A stretch of DNA of 64,000 bases from Methylobacterium longum (GTDB taxonomy: Bacteria > Pseudomonadota > Alphaproteobacteria > Rhizobiales > Beijerinckiaceae): positions 1 through 64,000 of the forward strand of contig NZ_BPQS01000018.1 of the NCBI RefSeq assembly GCF_022179385.1, written 5' to 3'. The position numbers were made by a program, and so were the translations under genes. Below are positions 45,709-60,638 of the stretch, in pieces (the stretch's first letter is position 1; each line of letters starts with the position of its first letter). A model generated the notes under the pieces. That model was not told where the DNA came from and made no database searches. It saw nothing but the letters and a program-made list of their open reading frames with translations.

Positions 45709-46743
45709 ATGACCAAATACAAGCTCGAGTACATATGGCTCGACGGGTACACGCCGACCCCGAATCTCCGCGGTAAGACGCAGATCAAGGAATTCGACAG
45801 CTTCCCGACCCTCGAGCAGCTCCCGATGTGGGGCTTCGACGGCTCGTCCACCAAGCAGGCCGAGGGCGGCAGCTCCGACTGCATGCTGAAGCCCGTGCGC
45901 CACTTCCCCGACCCGGCCCGCAAGAACGGCGTCCTGGTGATGTGCGAAGTGATGATGCCGGACGGTACGACCCCGCACGAGTCCAACAAGCGCGCCACCA
46001 TCCTGGACGATGCCGGCGCCTGGTTCGGCTTCGAGCAGGAATACTTCCTGTACAAGGACGGCCGCCCGCTCGGCTTCCCGACCTCCGGCTACCCGGCGCC
46101 GCAGGGCCCGTACTACACCGGCGTCGGCTACTCGAACGTCGGCGACGTCGCCCGCAAGATCGTGGAGGAGCACCTCGACCTTTGCCTGGATGCCGGCATC
46201 AACCACGAGGGCATCAACGCCGAGGTGGCCAAGGGGCAGTGGGAGTTCCAGATCTTCGGCAAGGGCTCCAAGAAGGCCGCCGACGAGATGTGGATGGCCC
46301 GCTACCTCCTGCAGCGCCTCTGCGAGAGCTACGGCATCGACGTCGAGTACCACTGCAAGCCGCTCGGCGACACCGACTGGAACGGCTCGGGCATGCACTG
46401 CAACTTCTCGACCGCGTTCATGCGGGAGCATGGCGGCAAGGCCTATTTCGAGAAGCTCATGGAGGCGTTCAAGAACGCCCGCGAGGAGCACATCGCCGTC
46501 TACGGCCCGGACAACCACATGCGGCTGACCGGCAAGCACGAGACCGCCTCGATCCACGAGTTCTCGTACGGTGTGGCCGACCGCGGCGCCTCGATCCGCG
46601 TGCCCCACTCGTTCGTCAACAGCGGCTACAAGGGCTACCTTGAGGATCGCCGTCCGAACTCGAAGGGCGACCCCTACCAGATCGCCTCGCAGGTGCTGAA
46701 GACGATCGCGTCCGTACCGACCGAGGCCGCTGCAGCCGCGTAA
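45709..46743 (+). CDS. glnII: Glutamine synthetase type II (eukaryote-like)
   Basis: A 344-residue GSII, the octameric/decameric type found in plants and in rhizobia and relatives. Blocks are EYIWLDGYTPTPNLRGKTQI, PMWGFDGSSTKQAEGGSSDC (about 41-60), EQEYFLYKDGRPLGFP (metal Glu), and GDTDWNGSGMHCNFST with the ATP/glutamate residues. It ends RRPNSKGDPYQIASQVLKTI plus an Ala tail. It lacks the adenylylation loop and so is not controlled by GlnE. The sigma-54 promoter upstream shows nitrogen-starvation induction. A terminator follows. It is divergent from glnA, so the cell has a constitutive and an inducible enzyme side by side. Confidence 0.97.
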   Translation: MTKYKLEYIWLDGYTPTPNLRGKTQIKEFDSFPTLEQLPMWGFDGSSTKQAEGGSSDCMLKPVRHFPDPARKNGVLVMCEVMMPDGTTPHESNKRATILDDAGAWFGFEQEYFLYKDGRPLGFPTSGYPAPQGPYYTGVGYSNVGDVARKIVEEHLDLCLDAGINHEGINAEVAKGQWEFQIFGKGSKKAADEMWMARYLLQRLCESYGIDVEYHCKPLGDTDWNGSGMHCNFSTAFMREHGGKAYFEKLMEAFKNAREEHIAVYGPDNHMRLTGKHETASIHEFSYGVADRGASIRVPHSFVNSGYKGYLEDRRPNSKGDPYQIASQVLKTIASVPTEAAAAA

Positions 46744-46777
46744 GACGCGAGGGACGCCTCGGCGTTCCGGCAGGATC

Positions 46778-46815
46778 GACGGAGCCGGGCCCTCGGGTCC
46801 GGCTTCGCCGTTTTC
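46778..46815 (+). terminator. Rho-independent terminator of glnII
   Basis: A GC stem (AGCCGGGCC against GGTCCGGCT with a G-T pair, flanked by ACGG/GCCG) is followed by TTTT at 46811-46814. It starts about 35 bases after the glnII stop. The 240 bases that follow, to 47057, hold no gene. Confidence 0.7.
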
Positions 46816-47057
46816 CGGACGGGCGGACGGACGATCCGGGCTCGTACGGTGGGTGCGGATTGGCCCGCCGCGACGTGCGGCACCGGCATTCAGCGCAGGC
46901 CGCGCGGCACGCTCCCTCGGGATCGCGGGTGGCCGCAGCCCTCCTTCGAGGGACGCCGGTGCGGGCGTCCGACGACGCGGAGGGGGATGGGGCGGAACCC
47001 GCCGGACCGACCCCGACAACGCGCTACAGGTGCGGAGCCTCGCCGCCCGTGACGATT

Positions 47058-47237
47058 TCAGGGCCGGCGCGGACGCTCATCCTCGCGGATGGCAGCCTCA
47101 TGATACCACGCGCCGCCCCCGATGCTGGCGGCCGGCGCCGGTTTCGCCTCCGCGATGACGCGGGGCGTGGACTGGGCGCGCCGGAACGCGGACAGATCGT
47201 AGATCTTGGCAGTCTCGCGCGGGTCCGTGACGGCCAT
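47058..47237 (-). CDS. Small conserved-looking protein (59 aa)
   Basis: A 59-residue protein: MAVTDPRETAKIYDLSAFRR at the start and AWYHEAAIREDERPRRP at the end. The support is a textbook binding site (GCAGGAGG, 7 bases before the ATG), a Tyr/Trp-containing composition unlike the Arg-rich shadows around it, and position in the quiet region between convergent glnII and the minus-strand glnB. It is soluble, with no signal. It runs in the same direction as glnB, which is upstream by 172 bases, so it could be co-transcribed with glnB. No known family is recognised. Confidence 0.68.
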   Translation of the reverse strand: MAVTDPRETAKIYDLSAFRRAQSTPRVIAEAKPAPAASIGGGAWYHEAAIREDERPRRP

Positions 47238-47400
47238 CGCACATCCTCCTGCATCGGGGTCTCAGCGGCCGGTCGCGCCGGCCGTTCCCGATGATGTGGG
47301 GTGCGGAAGTCGGCACTCCATAGTGGAAAGCGCCGATGCCGGACATTCGTGCAGAGCGAAAACTTAGGCAGAACCCAAGCCGAGGCGCCAGAACCGCCTG

Positions 47401-50944
<3,544 letters not shown>

Positions 50945-51092
50945 GGGATCTCGGCTGCGGCTCGCGACGGGTTCGCTCCTTAGCGGCGCGCGGGCTCTCG
51001 CGCCACAGGGACAAGTTTTTTGCTGCGAGCCCGTCGGCCCATGCTATAGGGCCCGCTTCTGGCGGCCGGCGATGCGCCGGATGTCGGCGCGC

Positions 51093-51177
51093 GCGGGCGT
51101 GGCGGAACTGGTAGACGCGCTGGATTTAGGTTCCAGTGTCGCAAGACGTGGGGGTTCGAGCCCCTCCGCCCGCACCA
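51093..51177 (+). tRNA. tRNA-Leu (anticodon UAG)
   Basis: An 85-base type II tRNA. The acceptor GCGGGCG pairs with CGCCCGC, CCA is encoded at 51175-51177, the anticodon loop TTTAGGT gives UAG, and a variable arm (TGTCGCAAGACGT) is present, as in tRNA-Leu. The T-loop GGTTCGAGCC is standard. It reads CUN codons and lies between the oxidase-like gene and tig, near the start of the chaperone block. Confidence 0.97.
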
Positions 51178-51307
51178 GGACGTCCGCTGAGGTTGCGGTC
51201 CCTTCGGACCCTCCGTCCCGTACCCGACATCTCGGCAACCCGGTCCGCGCGAGCACGATGCCGGCCCGGCCGGCGACCCCAGGTTTCTTTGAAGAGCGAC
51301 GACGACG

Positions 51308-52717
51308 ATGCAGGTGACCGAGATCAACGCCCAGGGGCTGAAGCGCGAGTTTCAGGTTCTGCTGGCCGCCCAGGAACTCGAGGAGCGCCTGACCAACGAG
51401 CTGTCCGGCATGAAGGACAAGGTGCAGCTCAAGGGCTTCCGCCCCGGCAAGGTGCCGGTCGCGCACCTGCGCAAGGTCTACGGCCGCTCGGTGATGGCCG
51501 AGGTGGTGCAGAATGCCGTCAACGAGGCCAACCGCCAGATCGTCACCGATAACGGCCTCAAGCTCGCCCTGGAGCCGCAGGTCGAGTTCCCGAGCGATCA
51601 GGCCGAGGTGGAGAAGGCCCTCGACGCCAAGGGCGACCTGGCCTTCAAGGTCGCCCTCGAGGTGATGCCGAGCTTCGAGCTCGCCGACCTCTCGGACGTC
51701 AGCCTGACCAAGCGCGTCGCCAAGCCCTCCGACGAGGAAGTGACCGAGGCGCTGGAGCGTATGGCCGGCCAGGGCCGTCCGTTCGCCGAGCGCGACGAGG
51801 GCGCCGAGGCCCAGACGGGCGACCGCGTCACCATCGACTTCGTCGGGCGCATCGACGGCGAGGAGTTCCAGGGCGGCAAGGGCGAGGGCGTCGATCTGGA
51901 GCTCGGCTCCGGCTCATTCATCCCCGGCTTCGAGGAGCAGCTCGTGGGCGCCAAGGTCGGCGACAAGCGGCTCGTGAAGGTGACCTTCCCGGAGGCTTAC
52001 GGGGCCGAGCAGCTCGCCGGCAAGGATGCCGAGTTCGACGTGATGGTCGCGAAGATCCAGGCGCCGGGCGAGGCCAAGGTGGACGACGAGCTCGCCAAGT
52101 CCATGGGCATGGAGTCGCTGGAGAAGCTCCGCGAGGCCGTGTCGGAGGCGATCGGGCGCGACTTCGAGGCCGCGACGCGACGCCGCCTCAAGAAGGACCT
52201 CCTCGACGCCCTCGATGGCAAGTATGCCTTCGAGCTGCCGCCCTCCCTGGTGGCGCAGGAATTCGCGGCCGTCTGGGCGCAGGTCGAGCAAGACCTCAAG
52301 ACCCGCGGCAAGACCTTCGCGGACGAGGACACCACCGAGGAGGAGGCCCAGGGCGAGTACCGGAAGATCGCGGAACGGCGCGTCCGTCTCGGTCTCGTGC
52401 TTGCGCAGGTCGGCGAGAGCGCCGATATCAAGGTCTCGGACGACGAGGTGAACCAGGCCCTCATCGCTCGGGTCCGGCAGTTCCCGGGCCAGGAGCAGCA
52501 GGTCTGGGACTTCTACCGGAAGAATGCCCAGGCGCTCGCCGAACTGCGGGCGCCGCTGTTCGAGGAAAAGGTGGTTGACCACGTCCTCGGCCAGGTCAAA
52601 CTCGTCGAGGAACCCGTCTCGAAGGAGGCGCTTTTCGCCGACGACGAAGACGACGACACGACCGGCGGAAAGCCGGCCGGCAAGGCCGAAGCCGAGACCG
52701 AGGCAAAGGCCGACTGA
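51308..52717 (+). CDS. tig: Trigger factor (ribosome-associated chaperone)
   Basis: A 469-residue chaperone that meets nascent chains at the ribosome exit. The N-terminal ribosome-binding domain has the signature [17 protein letters not shown] (about residues 44-60). An FKBP-type peptidyl-prolyl isomerase domain follows ([20 protein letters not shown], about 165-245). The long helical C-terminal substrate cradle ends in an acidic, Lys/Ala tail ([20 protein letters not shown]). It heads the conserved tig-clpP-clpX-lon order, separated from clpP by 124 bases with two hairpins. Confidence 0.97.
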   Translation: MQVTEINAQGLKREFQVLLAAQELEERLTNELSGMKDKVQLKGFRPGKVPVAHLRKVYGRSVMAEVVQNAVNEANRQIVTDNGLKLALEPQVEFPSDQAEVEKALDAKGDLAFKVALEVMPSFELADLSDVSLTKRVAKPSDEEVTEALERMAGQGRPFAERDEGAEAQTGDRVTIDFVGRIDGEEFQGGKGEGVDLELGSGSFIPGFEEQLVGAKVGDKRLVKVTFPEAYGAEQLAGKDAEFDVMVAKIQAPGEAKVDDELAKSMGMESLEKLREAVSEAIGRDFEAATRRRLKKDLLDALDGKYAFELPPSLVAQEFAAVWAQVEQDLKTRGKTFADEDTTEEEAQGEYRKIAERRVRLGLVLAQVGESADIKVSDDEVNQALIARVRQFPGQEQQVWDFYRKNAQALAELRAPLFEEKVVDHVLGQVKLVEEPVSKEALFADDEDDDTTGGKPAGKAEAETEAKAD

Positions 52718-52752
52718 GTCCCGCTCTGTCCCAGGACGGCGGGCAAGGGTTA

Positions 52753-52820
52753 GGCGATGGTTAAGCATCGCCGGTGTTCGCTGACATGTCCGGAGCTGCT
52801 CTGATTCGCGGCAGCTCCGG
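52753..52820 (+). promoter_or_regulatory. Two hairpins in the tig-clpP spacer
   Basis: Hairpin 1: GGCGATG (52753-52759) with CATCGCC (52766-52772), loop of 6. Hairpin 2: CCGGAGCTGC (52790-52799) with its perfect complement (52811-52820), loop of 11. Neither is followed by a U-tract. They could act as an RNA processing site or a weak terminator before clpP, whose start is 22 bases further on. Confidence 0.4.
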
Positions 52821-52841
52821 GCCTCACTTGGGCAGGACGAG

Positions 52842-53468
52842 ATGAGAGATCCGATCGACGTCTACAACAACGCGCTCGTGCCGATGGTCGTCGAGCAGTC
52901 GAGCCGCGGCGAGCGCGCCTTCGACATCTACTCCCGCCTGCTGCGCGAGCGCATCATCTTCCTCACCGGTCCCGTGGAGGATTACGGCGCGTCGCTGATC
53001 GTGGCGCAGCTGCTGTTCCTCGAGGCGGAGAATCCGAAGAAGGAAATCTCCTTCTACATCAACTCCCCCGGCGGCGTGGTCACCTCGGGCCTCTCGATCT
53101 ACGACACGATGCAGTTCATCCGCTGCCCCGTGACGACGCTCTGCGTCGGCCAAGCCGCCTCGATGGGCTCCCTGCTACTGACCGCCGGCGAGCCCGGCCA
53201 CCGCTTCGCCCTGCCGAACGCGCGGATCATGGTCCACCAGCCGTCGGGCGGGTTCCAGGGACAGGCGACCGACATCCTGATCCATGCCCGCGAGATCGAG
53301 GCGCTGAAGCGGCGCCTGAACGAGATCTACGTGAAGCACACCGGCCGCGACTACGACACGATCCACACGGCGCTGGAGCGCGACAACTTCATGACCGCCG
53401 ACGCGGCCAAGGAGTTCGGCCTCATCGACGAGGTGATCGAGAAGCGTCCCGAGCCGGCCGCAGCCTGA
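52842..53468 (+). CDS. clpP: ATP-dependent Clp protease proteolytic subunit
   Basis: A 208-residue serine protease subunit that forms the double-heptamer chamber for ClpX and ClpA. The catalytic Ser107 is in [11 protein letters not shown] and His132 in [11 protein letters not shown]. The [20 protein letters not shown] block is typical. Its propeptide is short or absent ([20 protein letters not shown]). The length is normal. It is transcribed with tig upstream and clpX downstream, though a hairpin lies in each gap. Confidence 0.98.
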   Translation: MRDPIDVYNNALVPMVVEQSSRGERAFDIYSRLLRERIIFLTGPVEDYGASLIVAQLLFLEAENPKKEISFYINSPGGVVTSGLSIYDTMQFIRCPVTTLCVGQAASMGSLLLTAGEPGHRFALPNARIMVHQPSGGFQGQATDILIHAREIEALKRRLNEIYVKHTGRDYDTIHTALERDNFMTADAAKEFGLIDEVIEKRPEPAAA

Positions 53469-53488
53469 GCGGAACGCGTCGCCTGACC

Positions 53489-53518
53489 GCCGCGGCGTGG
53501 CCTTGATCCCGCCGCGGC
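53489..53518 (+). terminator. Possible terminator between clpP and clpX
   Basis: A perfect 9-bp stem (GCCGCGGCG at 53489-53497 with 53510-53518) and a 12-base loop, 20 bases after the clpP stop. Only a weak T stretch (TGTTTG) follows, so read-through to clpX is likely. Confidence 0.35.
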
Positions 53519-53652
53519 AGCGTGTTTGCATCCGGGATCGGGTCCTTCGGGCAAAGGCGCGCAGCACACTGTTTCTTTAAACGGGCCCCCTACATTCACG
53601 CGATGCGCGTTCGCCCCTTGCCGGCTGCGGACGCGAGGAATCGGAGACCGAT

Positions 53653-54924
53653 ATGAGCAAGACTGGCGGCAACGACTCGAAGAGCACGCTGTATTGCTCG
53701 TTCTGCGGCAAGAGCCAGCACGAGGTCCGCAAGCTGATCGCCGGCCCGACGGTGTTCATCTGCGACGAGTGCGTCGAGCTGTGCATGGACATCATCCGCG
53801 AGGAGTCGAAATCCTCGCTGGTGAAGAGCCGCGACGGCGTGCCGACCCCGAAGGAGATCCGTCGGGTCCTCGACGACTACGTCATCGGTCAGGACTTCGC
53901 CAAGAAGGTCCTGTCTGTCGCGGTGCACAACCACTACAAGCGGCTCGCGCACGCGACGAAGCACAACGACGTCGAGCTGGCCAAGTCCAACATCATGCTG
54001 ATCGGGCCGACCGGCTCGGGCAAGACGCTGCTCGCCCAGACGCTGGCCCGCATCCTCGACGTGCCGTTCACCATGGCGGACGCCACGACGCTCACCGAGG
54101 CCGGCTACGTCGGTGAGGACGTCGAGAACATCATCCTCAAGCTGCTCCAGGCCTCGGACTACAACGTCGAGCGGGCCCAGCGCGGCATCGTCTACATCGA
54201 CGAGATCGACAAGATCTCCCGCAAGTCCGACAACCCGTCGATCACCCGCGACGTGTCGGGCGAGGGCGTGCAGCAGGCGCTGTTGAAGATCATGGAGGGC
54301 ACGGTCGCCTCCGTCCCGCCGCAGGGCGGCCGGAAGCACCCGCAGCAGGAATTCCTGCAGGTCGACACCACCAACATCCTGTTCATCTGCGGCGGCGCCT
54401 TCGCGGGGCTGGAGCGGATCATCTCCCAACGCGGCAAGGGCACCTCGATCGGCTTCGGCGCGACCGTGCAGGCCCCGGACGACCGCCGCACCGGCGAGAT
54501 CTTCCGCTCGGTCGAGCCCGAGGATCTGCTGAAGTTCGGCCTCATCCCCGAGTTCGTCGGCCGTCTGCCGGTCCTGGCGACGCTGGAGGACCTCGACGAG
54601 GCCGCGCTCAAGAAGATCCTGCAGGAGCCGAAGAACGCCCTGGTCAAGCAGTACCAGCGGCTGTTCGAGATGGAGAACGTCGACCTGACCTTCCAGGACG
54701 ATGCGCTGTCCCTCGTCGCCCGCAAGGCGATCGAGCGGAAGACCGGTGCCCGCGGCCTGCGCTCCATCCTGGAGACGATCCTGCTCGACACGATGTACGA
54801 CCTGCCGGGCCTGGAGTCCGTGGAACAGGTGGTCATCGGTCCGGAGGTGGTCGAGGGCAAGTCGCGCCCGCTCTACATCCACGGCGACCGCAACAAGGAC
54901 GCACCCGCCAGCGTCAGCGCGTAA
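53653..54924 (+). CDS. clpX: ATP-dependent Clp protease ATP-binding subunit ClpX
   Basis: A 423-residue AAA+ unfoldase for ClpP. The N-terminal zinc finger has Cys15, Cys18, Cys37 and Cys40 (YCSFCGK...[10 protein letters not shown]). Walker A is [13 protein letters not shown] (about 117-129), Walker B is [10 protein letters not shown], and arginine-finger/sensor regions follow. The IGF loop that docks ClpP is present as [11 protein letters not shown]. The length and all motifs are normal. It delivers tagged proteins, including ssrA products, to ClpP. The ClpX-lon gap of 248 bases contains a candidate heat-shock promoter. Confidence 0.98.
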   Translation: MSKTGGNDSKSTLYCSFCGKSQHEVRKLIAGPTVFICDECVELCMDIIREESKSSLVKSRDGVPTPKEIRRVLDDYVIGQDFAKKVLSVAVHNHYKRLAHATKHNDVELAKSNIMLIGPTGSGKTLLAQTLARILDVPFTMADATTLTEAGYVGEDVENIILKLLQASDYNVERAQRGIVYIDEIDKISRKSDNPSITRDVSGEGVQQALLKIMEGTVASVPPQGGRKHPQQEFLQVDTTNILFICGGAFAGLERIISQRGKGTSIGFGATVQAPDDRRTGEIFRSVEPEDLLKFGLIPEFVGRLPVLATLEDLDEAALKKILQEPKNALVKQYQRLFEMENVDLTFQDDALSLVARKAIERKTGARGLRSILETILLDTMYDLPGLESVEQVVIGPEVVEGKSRPLYIHGDRNKDAPASVSA

Positions 54925-54982
54925 GCGCTCGGTAGGGTTGCGTCGGGCGCCCGGCTCCGGCCGGGCGCGCTGCGGGGAACAT

Positions 54983-55011
54983 CTTGAAAACGCTGCACCC
55001 CGCAGCCACCT
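54983..55011 (+). promoter_or_regulatory. Candidate RpoH (heat-shock) promoter of lon
   Basis: CTTGAA at 54983-54988, followed after 17 bases by CCACCT, resembles alphaproteobacterial RpoH promoters (CTTGA-N17-CNCCAT-like). lon is a classic RpoH target. The -10 match is only partial. A fragment of the palindromic repeat follows at about 55007. Confidence 0.35.
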
Positions 55012-55172
55012 CAGGCTCAGCGCGGCGGCCGCACGCTCCTTCGAGGTTCGGTCCGCGTTACCAGCCGCAAAGTCCATTACAGTTCCGACCCTCGCGGCCC
55101 GGTCGGCCCCTGGCTGTAGGCGCGCTCCATGCATGGGGCGCCGAACCCGGGCGTCCCTGAGAGGAAGTCACC

Positions 55173-57599
<2,427 letters not shown>

Positions 57600-57625
57600 T
57601 CGCCCGCAACGCCTGACCACAACAG

Positions 57626-57656
57626 CCCTCGGCGCTCCGGCGCCGGGGGTTTTTTC
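57626..57656 (+). terminator. Strong Rho-independent terminator after lon
   Basis: A 10-bp stem (CCCTCGGCGC at 57626-57635 with GCGCCGGGGG at 57640-57649, one T-G pair), tetraloop TCCG and six T. It closes the tig-clpP-clpX-lon block. Confidence 0.92.
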
Positions 57657-57965
57657 GTGCCGGGGTTCGGTGTGCCTTTCTTCCTGGCGGGGGATCCGAT
57701 GCCGGTCGAGTGCGACGCCATCGGGGCAGGGGGCGCGGTCTCGGTTGGCCGGACGAGAACCGGAACTCGCGCCTCGTCGTGCGCCCCTAGGAACATGCTA
57801 GGCCGCACGGCACGGGACGCATCCGGTGCTGTGCGGCCGCCGGCCGTCGTTCCGGCTCGTGTGGCGGCCGGAGGGCGTCGTGCGGCGCGCCGGCCGCGAC
57901 GGTGGTACGGCCGTTGCCGTGGTGCCTTGCACCGGACCGGCGCCATGCCGTAACGGTTGACCGCC
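57657..57965. other. Spacer between lon terminator and tRNA-Val
   Basis: Nothing coding was recognised; the frames are short and Arg/Gly-rich. It should contain the promoter of the tRNA in the last 60 bases. No repeat was identified. This is where hupB sits in many relatives. Confidence 0.4.
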
Positions 57966-58041
57966 GGGCGGTTAGCTCAGTTGGTAGAGCGTCTCCTTTA
58001 CACGGAGAGGGTCGGGGGTTCGAGTCCCTCACCGCCCACCA
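57966..58041 (+). tRNA. tRNA-Val (anticodon UAC)
   Basis: A 76-base tRNA. The acceptor GGGCGGT pairs with ACCGCCC, CCA is encoded (58039-58041), the anticodon stem TCTCC/GGAGA encloses TTTACAC giving UAC, and the T-arm GGGGGTTCGAGTCCCTC is standard. tRNA-Val near lon is a conserved arrangement in this order. It is also a possible integration site for the accessory stretch that follows. Confidence 0.97.
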
Positions 58042-58709
58042 ATTCCGGCATGGGTTTAGCCTGAACCGGCGCCGCGACACGGGTCGACGCTCCGATCATC
58101 CTCCGAGCCTGCTTGAGCGCAGGCTGCCGCATCGCCGCAAACCGCACTGTTTCCGTTCTGCGCCAGGCGGCCGGGGTCGTCGATCAGGAGGTCGACGCCG
58201 CTGTCGAGGCTGCGCTGGCCGGCCGCGCGACCGGGTCTGATTTGCTCGCCGCCCTGTGACTGGCAGGGCCGGTCACCGGATCCGCCGCCTCGAGTCTCAT
58301 CGCTTCCGCTCGGGAGCGAACCCGGGGCACCGGGTCGTGGACGCCCTCTCGACGCCGGGCGCGCCGCCGCCAAGGCGGGTAGGCTGCGACCTGCCGCGGC
58401 CTGTCCGCGCTACCGGCGTCGTGCGAACGCGGCCGGGCCGCGGAGCGTGCGGCCCCGGGGCCGGACAGATCGGCGGACGTGGCGCGAGGCTGGAACGCCG
58501 GTCATTCGAGGCTGCCGCGGCCGCATCGTCGCCTCATGGACGGCGACCGACTGCAAAGGGCCGACGAAGGCCGCCTGCGGACGGATCGAATCTGCGAGCT
58601 TCGACCTGTACGAGTGATGCGCGGATATCGGGCGCTCCGCCGAGCCTCAATCGCGTGTCCGGTTCAGCCGGTCCCGGGTCGATCCAGACCGGAGCCAGGG
58701 GAGGGATCC
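58042..58709. other. Gene-poor stretch after tRNA-Val
   Basis: No supported gene. A frame fragment around 58170-58258 (ending VDAAVEAALAGRATGSDLLA) has a protein-like look, but with no start or binding site it may be a decayed remnant. The rest is Arg/Pro-rich in every frame. No att repeat of the tRNA 3' end was found within the window by eye. Confidence 0.4.
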
Positions 58710-59381
58710 ATGTTCTCGGTCATCTTCGAGGTCCGTCCCGGCGACGGCGCTCAGGATACCTACTTGGCGCACGCGGCCGTGCTGAAGCCTGAGCTTGAGG
58801 GCATCGACGGCTTCATCGACAACGAACGCTTCTCGAGCCGGACGCGACCGGGCTGGGTGCTCTCGCACTCGACGTGGCGGGACGAGAAGTCCGTGATCCG
58901 CTGGCGCACCCATGCCGGCCATCACCTGATCCAGGGGAGGGGTCGATCCGAGGTGTTCACCGACTACCATCTCCGCGTCGGAGAGGTGACGGCGGACAGC
59001 CATCCGCCCGTCGGCCACGCGATCTCGGAGCAGCGTTTCGACGCGACCGAGATCGGCGAGGCCAAGGTCTGCACCCTCGTGGAGGTGATGCCGGCGCGAA
59101 GCGCGCTCGCCGCCGGCGACGACGACCTGTTGCTCGCGCTGGGCTTCGTCCCCCGGGCCGACGGACTGGTGGCGTGGGCGGCGTTCAATTCCCTCACCAC
59201 GCCGGGGAAGATGCTGGTACTGCTATCCTGGGTGGATGCCAACGCGGTTCCCGAACCCTCGACCGGGACGGCGGGCATGCGCATCCGAGCCGTGCGGATC
59301 ATCCGCGATTACGGAATGTTCGATCGGCGGGAGAGCCCGCAATATCATCCTGCTGTGAGACGTCATGTCATGGCGGGTTGA
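58710..59381 (+). CDS. Antibiotic biosynthesis monooxygenase (ABM) domain protein
   Basis: A 223-residue protein. The N-terminal half is an ABM/dimeric alpha-beta barrel: MFSVIFEVRPGDGAQDTYLA, then LKPELEGIDGFIDNERFSSR, then WVLSHSTWRDEKSVIRWRTH, then HLIQGRGRSEVFTDYHLRVG. ABM proteins include small oxygenases and haem-degrading enzymes, and many act on unknown substrates. The second half (from about 130) looks like a repeat of a related fold (LVEVMPARSALAAGD...RIIRDYGMFDRRE). AGGGGAGGG precedes the ATG at 58710; the longer frame to 58479 is not used. No biosynthetic cluster is nearby. Confidence 0.8.
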   Translation: MFSVIFEVRPGDGAQDTYLAHAAVLKPELEGIDGFIDNERFSSRTRPGWVLSHSTWRDEKSVIRWRTHAGHHLIQGRGRSEVFTDYHLRVGEVTADSHPPVGHAISEQRFDATEIGEAKVCTLVEVMPARSALAAGDDDLLLALGFVPRADGLVAWAAFNSLTTPGKMLVLLSWVDANAVPEPSTGTAGMRIRAVRIIRDYGMFDRRESPQYHPAVRRHVMAG

Positions 59382-59815
59382 ACAGCCTGGCTTTGGTACG
59401 AGCGGCGGGTATCGCGGATTCTGGACGCACGGTCGACGCTTGCCCGGACATTCCGATGGGGGCATCTGCGATCGGCCCATCGGCCGGTCCGTGGCCGACG
59501 CCGAGCTTGCCCGCGCGTGCCTGCCGTTCCGCGGCGTTGGTGGATGTTCGAGCGGAGGCTCTGTCGGATCAGTCGCTGCCGCGGGCCCGCGCGACCACGA
59601 GGCGAACCCCGTCTTCCGCGCCCGGCCTCTTCGCCGCCGTGATCCTCGTCAAGGGCGGGTGCGAGCAACATGGGATGGGGGCTCGCGGAGAGCGCGATCC
59701 AGCCGAAGACCGCAGGGAGCGAACTGCGTTCGACGGGGACGGCCAATCGGGGTGCCGAGTCATGATCCACCGCCTCCACCCCGAAGTGGATTCACCCGTC
59801 CCCCTGCGGCTCCCG
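59382..59815. other. Unassigned spacer
   Basis: Frames on both strands are Arg/Ser/Pro-rich with no binding sites. It may contain decayed sequence. Nothing is supported. Confidence 0.4.
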
Positions 59816-60052
59816 TCACATCACCGGATGAGCCGGCAGCGGTATTTTGAGGTCGGAGGCTTCGTGCTGCCAAGTCGGGTGCCGTGCATCCAGCTGCACA
59901 TGCTGGCCGACGTACACGGTCGCCAGAAATCCGAGCAGCAGAAGCAAAGCCAGGGTCATGGCGTCTGGATACTTGCGAGCACCATGGATGCTGACGCACC
60001 CCAGCGTGAAGACGGCCGCGAGGACCAGAGGAACCAGCATGTCGCGCGACAT
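59816..60052 (-). CDS. Small two-helix membrane protein
   Basis: A 78-residue frame from ATG 60052: MSRDMLVPLVLAAVFTLGCV, then SIHGARKYPDAMTLALLLLL, then GFLATVYVGQHVQLDARHPT and a polar tail. Two hydrophobic helices and balanced composition suggest a real gene. There is no clear binding site, and the frame is open further upstream to 60154. The function is unknown. It lies next to, and divergent from, the DUF4031 gene. Confidence 0.5.
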   Translation of the reverse strand: MSRDMLVPLVLAAVFTLGCVSIHGARKYPDAMTLALLLLLGFLATVYVGQHVQLDARHPTWQHEASDLKIPLPAHPVM

Positions 60053-60213
60053 CGGGAATACCGTCGTCCGAGTCCAGGCCGCCCCGCGTACCGCCACGTC
60101 GCTGTGACCGGCGCGAAGCCGCCAGGAATAGACGTGCGAGACCGCCTCCAGCATCCCGAGCCATGCGGGCAGCCGATCGCCCCGGTCCCGGAACCCGCCA
60201 TCGTGGGGCGGGC

Positions 60214-60585
60214 ATGAGCTGCTACGTGGACGACGTCGAGCATCCCTTTCATGGGATGCTCATGTGCCATCTCTGGGCTGACAGCCTCGACGAGTTGCTG
60301 GAGATGGTCGACCGCATCGGCGTCGAGCGCAAGTGGATCCAGGGGCACCCGACGCTCTCCTTCGGTAAGCACCGGACCGCGAGCTGGGTCCACTTCGACA
60401 TCCCGAAGGGCAAGAGAGCCCGCGCGATCGGAGCCGGCGCGATCCTGACGGATCGCTACGGGCCGTTAGAGCACTGCGCGCGACTGCAGATCGCCAGCGG
60501 TGATCCGCAGGAGGCGCGCCGGGGCGAGAGCCGCCTGGCCCTGATCGACAGGTGCCGCGAGAACGAGGCCGCCGGTGTCGCGTGA
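60214..60585 (+). CDS. DUF4031 domain protein
   Basis: A 123-residue protein. SCYVDDVEHPFHGMLMCHLW (residues 2-21) and ADSLDELLEMVDRIGVERKW are the DUF4031 signature (a YVDD start and a conserved His/Leu/Asp segment). The family has no known function and is common on phages and in genomic islands. The C-terminal ESRLALIDRCRENEAAGVA is helical. The stop overlaps an in-frame GTG of the downstream HAD gene, and the two are probably co-transcribed. Confidence 0.8.
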   Translation: MSCYVDDVEHPFHGMLMCHLWADSLDELLEMVDRIGVERKWIQGHPTLSFGKHRTASWVHFDIPKGKRARAIGAGAILTDRYGPLEHCARLQIASGDPQEARRGESRLALIDRCRENEAAGVA

Positions 60586-60638
60586 CGCACGGTGATCCGG
60601 TCCTGACCGACCGCATCGACCCGCGAACGAGGAAACGC

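Noticed and set aside
51044..51466. Minus-strand frame across the tRNA-Leu and the start of tig
   Set aside because: It runs antisense through a tRNA gene and a conserved coding region, so it cannot be a real gene.
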